Source: NORP240 sp038134485 (GTDB lineage Bacteria; Pseudomonadota; Gammaproteobacteria; Pseudomonadales; Pseudohongiellaceae). From it: a DNA stretch of 49,828 nucleotides. Positions 8,979 to 17,034 of this stretch are shown here, piece after piece. Under the pieces are notes generated by a model. That model was not told where the DNA came from and made no database searches. It saw only the letters and a list, made by a program, of their open reading frames with translations. How positions within the stretch are numbered: position 1 is the first letter of the stretch; each line of letters begins with the position of its first letter. The translations under genes were made by a program, and so were the position numbers. The stretch covers positions 1 through 49,828 of the forward strand of contig JAYPVG010000023.1 in NCBI GenBank assembly GCA_038134485.1, given 5' to 3'.

Positions 8979-9356
8979 TTAAAGCAACAGCCGTACCAGC
9001 GACATTCCGGCCCATGCTGCAGATATGCAGGAGACCACACTGACCAGGATATAAGCCGTCGCTGTTGCCAGATATCCTTGCTGGACGAGCAATAACGCGT
9101 CCAGCGAGAATGTAGAAAAAGTCGTGAGTGCTCCCAGAAAACCAATCATCAGAAAAGGCCGCAAATAGGCTGCCAGTTGAATTTTTTCCGTTACAACAAT
9201 AAACAGCACGCCGATTAATAAAGAGCCAATCAGGTTGACCACAAATGTCCCCATCGGAAACATTGACGTGTTATGTTGTTCTGCCAGGCCGGTGAGCCAG
9301 TATCGGCATAGAGCGCCGGCTGCCCCGCCAATTGCAATTGCAAAGTAATAAGTCAT
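8979..9356 (-). CDS. crcB: Fluoride ion channel CrcB/FluC
   Basis: This 125-residue, four-helix membrane protein is a Fluc channel, which works as an antiparallel dimer exporting fluoride. Hallmarks are GGAAGALCRYWL at the N-terminus, the pore Asn in FVVNLIGSLLIG and the GFLGALTTFSTFS segment. The ATG at 9356 matches the family start. The frame continues upstream to 9395, where it overlaps rarA. No fluoride riboswitch is evident, and the gene sits inside an operon. Confidence 0.93.
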   Translation of the reverse strand: MTYYFAIAIGGAAGALCRYWLTGLAEQHNTSMFPMGTFVVNLIGSLLIGVLFIVVTEKIQLAAYLRPFLMIGFLGALTTFSTFSLDALLLVQQGYLATATAYILVSVVSCISAAWAGMSLVRLLL

Positions 9357-9369
9357 ATCCAGCTTCTTG

Positions 9370-10712
9370 TTAATCCTTGTAGCGTCTATTTGCACTGGCC
9401 CTGTCGAGTTTTTTCAGATGCTCCAGCTTTTCCTTTATTCTGGATTCCAGTCCAGCTTCCCTGGGGAAATAGAATTCGGCATCTTTTAATTGTTCAGGGA
9501 GATAATTCTCACCAGCTACGTAAGCCCCCGCCTCGTCATGAGCGTAGCGATATTCTTCGCCATGCCCGAGTTCCCTGGCCAGATCAGTCACGGCATTGCG
9601 AAGATGCAAAGGGACCTCAAGGCTACCCGTTTGCTGAATGGATTTTCTGGCATTCCCAGTTGCTTCGTAAACTGCGTTGCTTTTTGGTGCACAAGCCAAG
9701 TAGATAACAACCTGAGCCAGTGCCAGATCGCCCTCGGGGCTACCCAGACGCCGATACGTCTCCCAGCCTGCCAGAGCTAATTGCAGCGCCCGGGGATCAG
9801 CATTACCGATATCCTCGCTAGCCATACGCAGTGTGCGGCGCGCAATATATAACGGATCACAACCAGCGTCCAACATGCGAACAAACCAGTACAGGGCCGC
9901 GTCCGGTGACGAACCCCGGACTGACTTATGTAAGGCGGAAATTTGTTCGTAAAACAAACCTCCGCCCTGGTCGAATCCTTGCAGCCNNNNNNNNNNACGA
10001 TGTCGAGGTCTATAACCGTCGCGCCATTCTGAGTTTCCCTTGCAAGATCGGTAGCGAGCTCAAGAAGATTGAGCAGGCGGCGGGCGTCGCCGTCGGCGGC
10101 GCGGGCGAGAGCCTCGGCGGCTCGAGGACCGAATAGCATGTTTTTACTACCCAGTCCTCGCTCCGCGTCATTGAGCACCTTATTCAATAGCTCGATCAAG
10201 TGCTCATCGCCAAGACTTTTTAATACGTAGACTCGGCAGCGTGAAAGCAGTGCATTATTTAATTCGAAAGCCGGGTTCTCCGTTGTCGCACCGATTAAAA
10301 TAATCGTACCGTTTTCAATGTGAGGTAGAAATGCATCTTGTTGTGACTTGTTAAAACGGTGTACTTCGTCTACGAACAGGATCGTCTGTTGGCTGCGACC
10401 CTGGCGATAGTGCTCAGCTCTGGAAACCGCTTCACGAATATCTTTGACGCCGGAGAGAACTGCAGAGAGGCTCTCGAAACGACAGCCAGTTGAATCGGCG
10501 ACAATTGACGCCAAAGTGGTTTTGCCAACTCCGGGTGGACCCCAGAAGATCATTGAGTGCGCCGGTCCATTCGTTATTGCCTGGTAGAGTGGCTGTCCAG
10601 GTGCGAGGATGTGATCCTGACCGACAAATTCTTGCAGGTTTAGCGGACGCATGCGCGATGCGAGAGGTTCATACAGCTCGCTTAATTGTTCGGTTGGCAG
10701 TGATTCGACCAT
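9370..10712 (-). CDS. rarA: Replication-associated recombination protein A (RarA/MgsA), interrupted by an N run
   Basis: RarA is a AAA+ ATPase of the clamp-loader family acting at stalled replication forks. The N-terminal part shows Walker A GPPGVGKTT, Walker B ILFVDEVHRF and the sensor-1 stretch ATTENPAFELN. The C-terminal part has the family block LHKSVRGSSPDAALYW and LACAPKSNAVY. Ten Ns at 9987-9996 split it. The frame before the gap ends in VIDLDI plus GT, while the frame after it resumes LQGFDQGGG one phase off. An intact gene needs a missing length of 3k+2 bases, so ten Ns is a placeholder. By comparison with homologues about eight residues are missing. I treat it as one intact gene with an assembly gap. 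Confidence 0.9.
9987..9996. other. Assembly gap (10 N)
   Basis: A run of ten undetermined bases lies within rarA. Its length does not preserve the reading frame across two otherwise continuous halves of the protein, so it probably marks a gap of unknown size. Confidence 0.98.
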
Positions 10713-10743
10713 GGAATTTATTAAAACACGTGTCGACTGTCAG

Positions 10744-11385
10744 CTATTGCACGTATATGTTATCGATAATCTCAATATCACCAGTCGCCTCGAAGACAAA
10801 TTCGCGCTCCGCCAGTGGAATGTTGAGTATGATATTGCTGAACTGCCAGACCGTTTTCTGACCGTTGTCATTATCGACATAAATCATGTCCAGCTGCCGA
10901 CCGTTAAATGTGAGAACGATTTGTCGATAGACATTGTCCCCGTCTCTTGGTTCCAATACAAATTCCGTGAACTCGGATTCGCCGCTATCGCGCAGAGTCA
11001 GCAGGTATTCCTGGCTCAAGTTTTCAGTATCACCGCTTAGCAATTGAGCTGCCAGTTCCGATCGACTGACATCCCAGCTTTCAATCACAACCTGTTCGAG
11101 ATCGGGCTGATAGTTCCACAGGTACGTGCCATTAGTGACTATTAATTCGGGAAACGGATCGACGGTTTCCCAGTAGAAGCCTTCCGGGCGTTTCAATTTC
11201 ATCCTGATAATGCTTTCCTCAAGAACTCCGCCATCGGACTCGACGATCAATTGTTTGACATCGGCAGTCATGGTTTCAATGCCACCCAGAAAATTCTCGA
11301 GCTGATTCAGCACCTCGGTCCCGGTCTGGGCAAGTCCCTGAGCACAAATAAATGAAAACAAACAAACTGATGCGAGTTTTTCCAA
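10744..11385 (-). CDS. lolA: Outer-membrane lipoprotein carrier protein LolA
   Basis: LolA is the periplasmic chaperone that takes lipoproteins from LolCDE to LolB. The mature part has the typical opening VLNQLENFLGGIETMTADVKQ and the block RPEGFYWETVDPFPELIVTNGTYLWNYQPD. The open frame extends to 11487, but its first 34 residues do not look like a signal peptide. A TTG at 11385, with AAGGG upstream, would give MEKLASVCLFSFICAQGLAQ, a good Sec signal peptide, and a 213-residue precursor. The start is therefore an inference. It lies 31 bases upstream of rarA. Confidence 0.9.
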   Translation of the reverse strand: MEKLASVCLFSFICAQGLAQTGTEVLNQLENFLGGIETMTADVKQLIVESDGGVLEESIIRMKLKRPEGFYWETVDPFPELIVTNGTYLWNYQPDLEQVVIESWDVSRSELAAQLLSGDTENLSQEYLLTLRDSGESEFTEFVLEPRDGDNVYRQIVLTFNGRQLDMIYVDNDNGQKTVWQFSNIILNIPLAEREFVFEATGDIEIIDNIYVQ

Positions 11386-11668
11386 TCTAATGCCCTTTGC
11401 CTTTACTAAACTGGTCTCCTGCCACCCGTGAATGCTATACGCCTGTGGGGGCTTGCCTGGGATTTTCTCCCCCGCTACCCCTCTCACTAAAGTAGGTAGC
11501 TTTGGCAGTATATTTCAGCCCCTTGGCAGCAGAATCGTTCGCGGAAGCGCCGCCAGTGTTCGTTGGCTTCTAGTGTATAACGTAGTGAGTAATAGCAGAA
11601 CCTTGATCACGGTCGACAGGAACGCTCTGCAGGACGAATGTGGCAAATCAACGAGCCAGACTGGGCTG
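11386..11668. other. Gap between ftsK and lolA
   Basis: About 280 bases separate the ftsK stop from the probable lolA start. It should contain the lolA promoter. I see no RNA gene, no convincing terminator and no plausible protein frame. Confidence 0.4.
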
Positions 11669-13990
11669 TTAACTGCGCGGCGGGGGTGGTGCAATCACTT
11701 CCCTGCTGCCGTTGCTACCCATTTCCGAAACTACCCCGGCAGCTTCCATGGTTTCTATCATTCGGGCGGCGCGGTTATAACCAACTCTCAGTTTGCGCTG
11801 GACAGCTGAAATAGAAGCTTTACGAGATTCGGTAACAAATCGGACCGCTTCATCATAGAGATCATCGTCTTCTTCACCCTCATTGCCGCCGGCTCCGCCC
11901 CCCATACCCAGATCCATGTCGTCGGCTCCCTGGGTAATTTCGTTGACATATACGGGCTCGCCGCGCTTCTTCCAGTCTGCCACTACACGATGCACTTCCT
12001 CGTCACTGACGAAAGCCCCATGCACACGAGTCGCGACACCGCCGCCGGGGGGCAACAACAGCATGTCACCGTGACCGAGGAGTTGCTCCGCCCCACCCTC
12101 CCCAAGGATGGTCCGCGAATCTACTTTTGACTGCACCATGAATGACAGCCTTGTGGGTATGTTGGCTTTGATTAATCCAGTCAACACATCTACAGAGGGT
12201 CTCTGGGTCGCAAGAATCAGATGAATTCCTGCAGCCCGCGCCTTTTGCGCTATGCGAGCAATCAACTCCTCAACTTTTTTGCCCACCACCATCATCATAT
12301 CCGCCAATTCATCGACTACCACAACAATGCAGGGCAATGTCTCGAGTTCGGGTGGATTTTGCTCCTCATCGAGTAGCAGGGGGTCCGGTTGCCATAAGGG
12401 ATCCATAATCGGCTTGCCGACTTTCCTGGCCTCCAGTACCTTCTTGTTGAAGCCAGCCAAATTTCTCACACCGAGCGCTGACATCAGTTTGTAGCGCCGC
12501 TCCATTTCTGCTACCGACCAACGCAGTCCGTTAGCGGCATCTTTCATGTCAGTTATAACAGGAGTCAGGAGATGAGGTATCCCATCGTAGACCGACAGCT
12601 CGAGCATTTTGGGATCGATCATTATCATACGGACTTGGTCAGGCGTTGACTTGAAGAGCATGCTCAAAATCATCGCGTTGATACCGACCGACTTACCCGA
12701 TCCCGTCGTTCCCGCTACCAGCATGTGGGGCATCCTGGCAAGATCAACAATTACCGGCTTGCCGACGATGTCGTGACCCAAGGCCAGACTGAGGGCTGAA
12801 CTGGCCTGGTCGAATTCATTCGAAGCGAGTACCTGGCTGAACTGAATTATTTCGCGATTTTCATTAGGTATTTCGATGCCAATCACGGTCTTCCCCGGAA
12901 TTACTTCAACCACTCGTACGCTTACCACAGCAAGCGAACGAGCCAAATCTTTCACCAGATTCGTGATACGACTCACCTTGACTCCGGGTGCCGGCTGTAC
13001 TTCGAATCGGGTAATTACCGGGCCTGGATTTACCGCGGTTACTTCGATTTCAATACCAAAATCCTTGAGTTTGATTTCCAGAAGCTTAGACATCGCCTCC
13101 AGGGATTCTTTCGAAAAACCACCTTCAGCTGCCTCCTGCCAGGGATCCAGCAAATTCAGCGCAGGCAATTCCTTAATAGAGATGGGGCCAAAAAGTCGCC
13201 CCTGTTTTTCTTTTTCGACTCGCCTGCTGCTGGCCGTTGGCTTTGCCGTGGGAGCCTTGATGGTGGGCGGTACTCGCTTTTTCTCCCTGGCGATATGCTT
13301 GTTCAACTGACGCTTGCGGGATTCGATGATCCCACGGGTTACCGATCGCTGTTTGCGCTGATCCCTCCAGCGACGAAATGCCGTACCCAGAGAAGCGACC
13401 AATCCCAGCGTCAGCGCTCCGAGACTGTCTACGACCTGGAGCCATGAAATTTCGGCGGTGATTGTTAAGCCAAAAAGAAACACGGCAATCAGAAACAGCG
13501 AGCTTCCCAGGACGGCAAATACCGGCACTGTCAGGTCAGCCACCAGTGAGCCAATAATACCTCCAGCGAGGAATGCATCCGGGATAGGTGCCGCAATGTG
13601 CAATGTTGCGAGACCGCAGGTTGCCAGAATCACCAGGGCAAAACCCGCAACCTTCAGGCTAAACATGGACCAGGAAAATCCGCGCGCCAGCTCAGATTCG
13701 CGAAATGAACGGTATACCTGTACAGCAAGAAACGTCGGAAAGAGGTACGCAAGATATCCAAACAGATAAAGTAAAAAATCGGACAGCCAGGCTCCGTAAC
13801 TACCTACCGCGTTATATACCTCTTCACCGCTACCGGTAGTAGTAAAACCGGGATCCTCTGGGGAATAGGTCAGCAACGCGATAAGCAGAAACAGCGCGCC
13901 CAGGAAATATACTATCAATAATCCCTCGCGCATCAGGCGTTGCACCGAGCTACTGGCGCCATCCTGTTGTTTTGCGGCTTTTACTCTCAT
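11669..13990 (-). CDS. ftsK: DNA translocase FtsK
   Basis: This 773-residue septal DNA pump resolves chromosome dimers with XerCD and helps division. Four membrane helices lie at about 24-43, 70-93, 108-133 and 145-175. A short basic linker (about 205-270) follows, shorter than in E. coli. The motor has Walker A GTTGSGKS at 427-434 and Walker B CIVVVVDELAD at 554-564, with ATQRPSVDVLTG downstream. The C-terminal gamma winged-helix domain (about 710-765, SRKASISAVQRKLRVGYNRAARMIE, read in two parts) binds the KOPS polar sequences. It diverges from trxB, as in Pseudomonas. Confidence 0.97.
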   Translation of the reverse strand: MRVKAAKQQDGASSSVQRLMREGLLIVYFLGALFLLIALLTYSPEDPGFTTTGSGEEVYNAVGSYGAWLSDFLLYLFGYLAYLFPTFLAVQVYRSFRESELARGFSWSMFSLKVAGFALVILATCGLATLHIAAPIPDAFLAGGIIGSLVADLTVPVFAVLGSSLFLIAVFLFGLTITAEISWLQVVDSLGALTLGLVASLGTAFRRWRDQRKQRSVTRGIIESRKRQLNKHIAREKKRVPPTIKAPTAKPTASSRRVEKEKQGRLFGPISIKELPALNLLDPWQEAAEGGFSKESLEAMSKLLEIKLKDFGIEIEVTAVNPGPVITRFEVQPAPGVKVSRITNLVKDLARSLAVVSVRVVEVIPGKTVIGIEIPNENREIIQFSQVLASNEFDQASSALSLALGHDIVGKPVIVDLARMPHMLVAGTTGSGKSVGINAMILSMLFKSTPDQVRMIMIDPKMLELSVYDGIPHLLTPVITDMKDAANGLRWSVAEMERRYKLMSALGVRNLAGFNKKVLEARKVGKPIMDPLWQPDPLLLDEEQNPPELETLPCIVVVVDELADMMMVVGKKVEELIARIAQKARAAGIHLILATQRPSVDVLTGLIKANIPTRLSFMVQSKVDSRTILGEGGAEQLLGHGDMLLLPPGGGVATRVHGAFVSDEEVHRVVADWKKRGEPVYVNEITQGADDMDLGMGGGAGGNEGEEDDDLYDEAVRFVTESRKASISAVQRKLRVGYNRAARMIETMEAAGVVSEMGSNGSREVIAPPPPRS

Positions 13991-14299
13991 AACTGCAGAC
14001 GATTCAAGGGGTTTTAATTCGGCGAGTCATTGTCTGGACAGGCAAGGCGACTACCAAGTACATAGCGGCTGACAGCGCTTATTCTTGACCAAATACTGAG
14101 CTTTTCGAGCGACCCTATTCGCCCATTAAATCGATAAAAAAGGTAGAATATCGATCCCCAATGACGCCCGGGGCGCGGGGCATTAAAAAGGCCGCAGCCG
14201 ACAGTGCGAGCAAACGAGCATTTGTCCGCGCCAGACATGCTAAAAAACGTATCTTATCTAACTCTCGGGGCTCGAAGCCCCGCGTTACAGGAAATTTTG
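13991..14299. promoter_or_regulatory. Divergent ftsK-trxB intergenic region with leader hairpin
   Basis: About 310 bases lie between the divergent ftsK and trxB starts, so promoters in both directions are expected. None stands out. A strong hairpin, CGGGGCT/AGCCCCG with a CGA loop at 14266-14282, lies 6 bases upstream of the trxB ribosome-binding site (AGGAAA, 14288-14293) and could affect its translation. That role is inference. Confidence 0.35.
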
Positions 14300-15259
14300 A
14301 TGAACGAAGTAAATATTCCTCAACATCATCGCTTGATAATTCTTGGCTCCGGCCCTGCCGGGTACACGGCTGCCATTTACGCGGCGAGAGCCAATCTCGA
14401 CCCGGTAGTTATCACGGGAATGATTCAGGGTGGGCAGCTAACAACCACTACCGATGTCGATAATTGGCCGGGTGATGTTGAAGGGCTTCAGGGCCCTGAC
14501 CTTATGGAGCGCATGAAGAAACACTCAGAACGCTTTGATACAAATATAATTTTTGACCATATCAACAAGGCATCTCTGGGCCAACGACCCTTTCTGCTAG
14601 AGGGCGACAATGGCAGCTATAGCTGTGATTCGCTAATCATAGCCACGGGCGCCTCCGCCCAGTACCTCGGACTGGAATCGGAACAAGCGTTCATGGGCAA
14701 AGGGGTCAGTGCCTGCGCGACCTGCGACGGTTTTTTTTATCGCAACAAGCCGGTAGCCGTAATCGGAGGCGGCAATACTGCTGTTGAGGAAGCACTCTAT
14801 CTTGCAAATATCGCCTCCCACGTGACCCTTGTGCATCGCAGAGACAGCTTGAGAGCAGAAAAAATCTTGCAGACCAAATTATTTGAAAAAGCTGAGGCCG
14901 GGCTCGTGAGCATCAAATGGGATCACGTTCTCGATGAAGTCGTTGGCGACGATATGGGAGTTACGGGCATACGAATCAAACACACCGATAGCGGCGTTAT
15001 TTCGCAGATTAATGTCGACGGTGTCTTTATTGCTATTGGTCATGTTCCCAATTCCGAAATATTTCAGGATCAACTTGAAATGGAAAACGGTTACGTCAAA
15101 ATTCACAGCGGTATTGAGGGGAACGCCACACAGACCAGTGTGGAAGGCGTTTTTGCAGCCGGAGACATTGCCGATCATGTTTACCGTCAGGCAGTGACGA
15201 GCGCGGGCTTTGGCTGTATGGCCGCACTGGACGCGGAAAAATTCCTGGACAGAAGCTGA
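14300..15259 (+). CDS. trxB: Thioredoxin-disulfide reductase
   Basis: This 319-residue cytosolic flavoenzyme reduces thioredoxin with NADPH. It shows the FAD-binding GSGPAGYTAAIYAAR near the N-terminus, the redox-active pair in CATCDG (about 137-140), the NADPH-binding VIGGGNTAVEEALYL and the C-terminal FAD motif GVFAAGDIAD. The ATG at 14300 with AGGAAA upstream gives the family start MNEVNIPQHHRL; the frame is open back to 14204. The next gene, aat, starts 20 bases downstream. Confidence 0.96.
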   Translation: MNEVNIPQHHRLIILGSGPAGYTAAIYAARANLDPVVITGMIQGGQLTTTTDVDNWPGDVEGLQGPDLMERMKKHSERFDTNIIFDHINKASLGQRPFLLEGDNGSYSCDSLIIATGASAQYLGLESEQAFMGKGVSACATCDGFFYRNKPVAVIGGGNTAVEEALYLANIASHVTLVHRRDSLRAEKILQTKLFEKAEAGLVSIKWDHVLDEVVGDDMGVTGIRIKHTDSGVISQINVDGVFIAIGHVPNSEIFQDQLEMENGYVKIHSGIEGNATQTSVEGVFAAGDIADHVYRQAVTSAGFGCMAALDAEKFLDRS

Positions 15260-15279
15260 TTCAGCAGGGCTCGGTAACT

Positions 15280-16011
15280 ATGAATCTGCCCTGGCTCGAC
15301 ACCGACTATCCGGATTTTCCGGACGTCGGCCAGGCATTTACCAGCCCGAATGGTTTGCTCGCCGCAGGCGGCGGATTGAGTCCGCGATGGCTCATCAACG
15401 CCTATCAGAGAGGTATTTTCCCCTGGTACGAGGCCGATCAGCCCATCTTGTGGTGGTGTCCCGACCCGCGAATGGTACTCTTCCCCAACGAACTACATAT
15501 CTCTCGCAGTTTGTCCAAGCTAATACGTAATCACTCATTTCAAGTGTCGACCGATAAGGATTTTGATGCGGTGATCACGGCGTGCGCTGCCCCTAGGCTG
15601 CAGTCCGGCGGCACATGGATAACAACAGAGCTGAAGAGTGCTTATAAACGGCTCCATACTCTTGGCATAGCACACTCCATCGAGGTCAGAGATCGGGAAA
15701 AGCTGATAGGAGGCCTCTACGGAGTCGCGTTAGGCAAAGTTTTTTTTGGTGAATCGATGTTCAGCCACAGTTCAAATTCATCAAAAATCGCACTGGTGCT
15801 CCTCGTGCAACACTTGCGACAATGGGGATACAAGTTGATTGACTGCCAGGTCGCGACAGGGCATCTCTCCAGCATGGGAGCTCGGGAGATTTCACGGCAG
15901 GAATTTCTGGTAAGGCTGAAGGAATTGGTCGGGACTCAGACAACCCCTGTTTACTGGCCTGCCCCAAATAAAGAGATAGCCTGGCAGCTAGCAGAGCATA
16001 GTGGATTATGA
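15280..16011 (+). CDS. aat: Leucyl/phenylalanyl-tRNA-protein transferase
   Basis: Aat transfers Leu or Phe from tRNA to proteins with N-terminal Lys or Arg, creating a primary N-degron read by ClpS. The 243 residues carry the family blocks FTSPNGLLAAGGGLSP, AYQRGIFPWYE and ILWWCPDPRMVL, and further on VGGLYG-like and GESMFSH segments. It overlaps bpt by four bases (ATGA). With bpt, clpA and clpS nearby, the locus carries the full bacterial N-degron pathway. Confidence 0.96.
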   Translation: MNLPWLDTDYPDFPDVGQAFTSPNGLLAAGGGLSPRWLINAYQRGIFPWYEADQPILWWCPDPRMVLFPNELHISRSLSKLIRNHSFQVSTDKDFDAVITACAAPRLQSGGTWITTELKSAYKRLHTLGIAHSIEVRDREKLIGGLYGVALGKVFFGESMFSHSSNSSKIALVLLVQHLRQWGYKLIDCQVATGHLSSMGAREISRQEFLVRLKELVGTQTTPVYWPAPNKEIAWQLAEHSGL

Positions 16012-16727
16012 ATTCTGAATCGAAAGCAATTAGATCAGTCCGCCTGTTTCGCACAGCACCGCACGATTGCAGCTATCTCCCATCACAAGAGGCGTCCACC
16101 TTGTTCCTGGATCCAGATGTCAGCATATCCGCATCCATAAATACGCAACTTTCAGACCGGGGATTCAGACGCAGCGGGTCGCATATCTATCGGCCAGATT
16201 GTGCGACTTGCAGTTCCTGCCTGTCGAGTCGTGTGCTCGTTAATGACTTCGTCTTTAAGCGTCAACATCGCAAGATTCTTAATCGCAATCAGGACTTGCT
16301 CATCCAGGAAACAGAATCACTGGATAGTGATACCGCCTATTCCCTGTATTGTGAATACATACATAATCGACACGCCGATGGCGATATGCATCCGCCCAAT
16401 CCCGAACAATACGCAGCATTCATAGCAATGAAGCCGGAGGGCACCAGATTTTTCGAGTTTTCCCTGCAAGAACGCCTACTGGCGGTTTCTGTTATCGATC
16501 AGCTGAAACATGGTTTATCCGCCGTATATACCTTCTATGACGCCGAGCAAAGCAGACGCTCCCTGGGACATTACGTAATCCTCTGGCAAATCCTGAAAGC
16601 TAAGGAGCTGCGATTGCCCTATCTCTATCTGGGTTACTGGATCAAGGACTGCCCAAAGATGAATTACAAAATTAATTACCGACCGTTGGAAATGTTCGTG
16701 CGGGGCAACTGGGTACGACTAAATTAA
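16008..16727 (+). CDS. bpt: Aspartate/glutamate leucyltransferase (ATE-type, Bpt)
   Basis: Bpt is the bacterial homologue of eukaryotic arginyltransferase. It adds Leu to proteins with N-terminal Asp or Glu and so feeds ClpS-ClpAP. The 239 residues show the N-terminal cysteine-rich ATE signature YRPDCATCSSC and the C-terminal acyltransferase half with SAVYTFYDAEQSRRSLG and YLYLGYWIKDCPKMNYK. The start overlaps the aat stop, so the two transferases are probably translationally coupled. E. coli lacks this gene, while Pseudomonas and Vibrio have it. Confidence 0.95.
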   Translation: MNSESKAIRSVRLFRTAPHDCSYLPSQEASTLFLDPDVSISASINTQLSDRGFRRSGSHIYRPDCATCSSCLSSRVLVNDFVFKRQHRKILNRNQDLLIQETESLDSDTAYSLYCEYIHNRHADGDMHPPNPEQYAAFIAMKPEGTRFFEFSLQERLLAVSVIDQLKHGLSAVYTFYDAEQSRRSLGHYVILWQILKAKELRLPYLYLGYWIKDCPKMNYKINYRPLEMFVRGNWVRLN

Positions 16728-16801
16728 TAACTTATGTCGCTTTGCCAATTACACGAAAATCAGGCACAATTCGGCCCTCGTTGCGAGGACCGGTATTCTT
16801 A

Positions 16802-17020
16802 ATGGCCAAAGAAGATCAAATTGAGATGGAAGGCGAAGTAGTCGAAACCCTTCCCAACACCATGTTTAGAGTGAAGCTGGAAAACGGTCATATTGTGACC
16901 GCACATATTTCCGGCAAAATGCGCAAAAACTACATACGAATACTTACCGGCGATCAGGTCAGAGTGGAACTTACCCCTTACGATCTTACCAAAGGCCGCA
17001 TCACCTACCGCGCTCGCTGA
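16802..17020 (+). CDS. infA: Translation initiation factor IF-1
   Basis: This 72-residue OB-fold protein binds the 30S A site. The sequence from MAKEDQIEMEGEVVETLPN to ITYRAR is the canonical length and end. The ATG at 16802 gives this exact start; the frame continues upstream to 16742 without an ATG of the right type. GAGGA lies about 12 bases upstream. The gene converges on clpA, as in other Gammaproteobacteria. Confidence 0.98.
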   Translation: MAKEDQIEMEGEVVETLPNTMFRVKLENGHIVTAHISGKMRKNYIRILTGDQVRVELTPYDLTKGRITYRAR

Positions 17021-17034
17021 CCGAGTAGCGTCCC

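Noticed and set aside
9777..9986. Continuation of the upstream rarA frame past the Ns
   Set aside because: The residues after the gap in that frame have no RarA similarity, while the other phase matches the family exactly.
9370..10712. rarA as a pseudogene
   Set aside because: The only disruption is a run of undetermined bases; both halves are otherwise intact.
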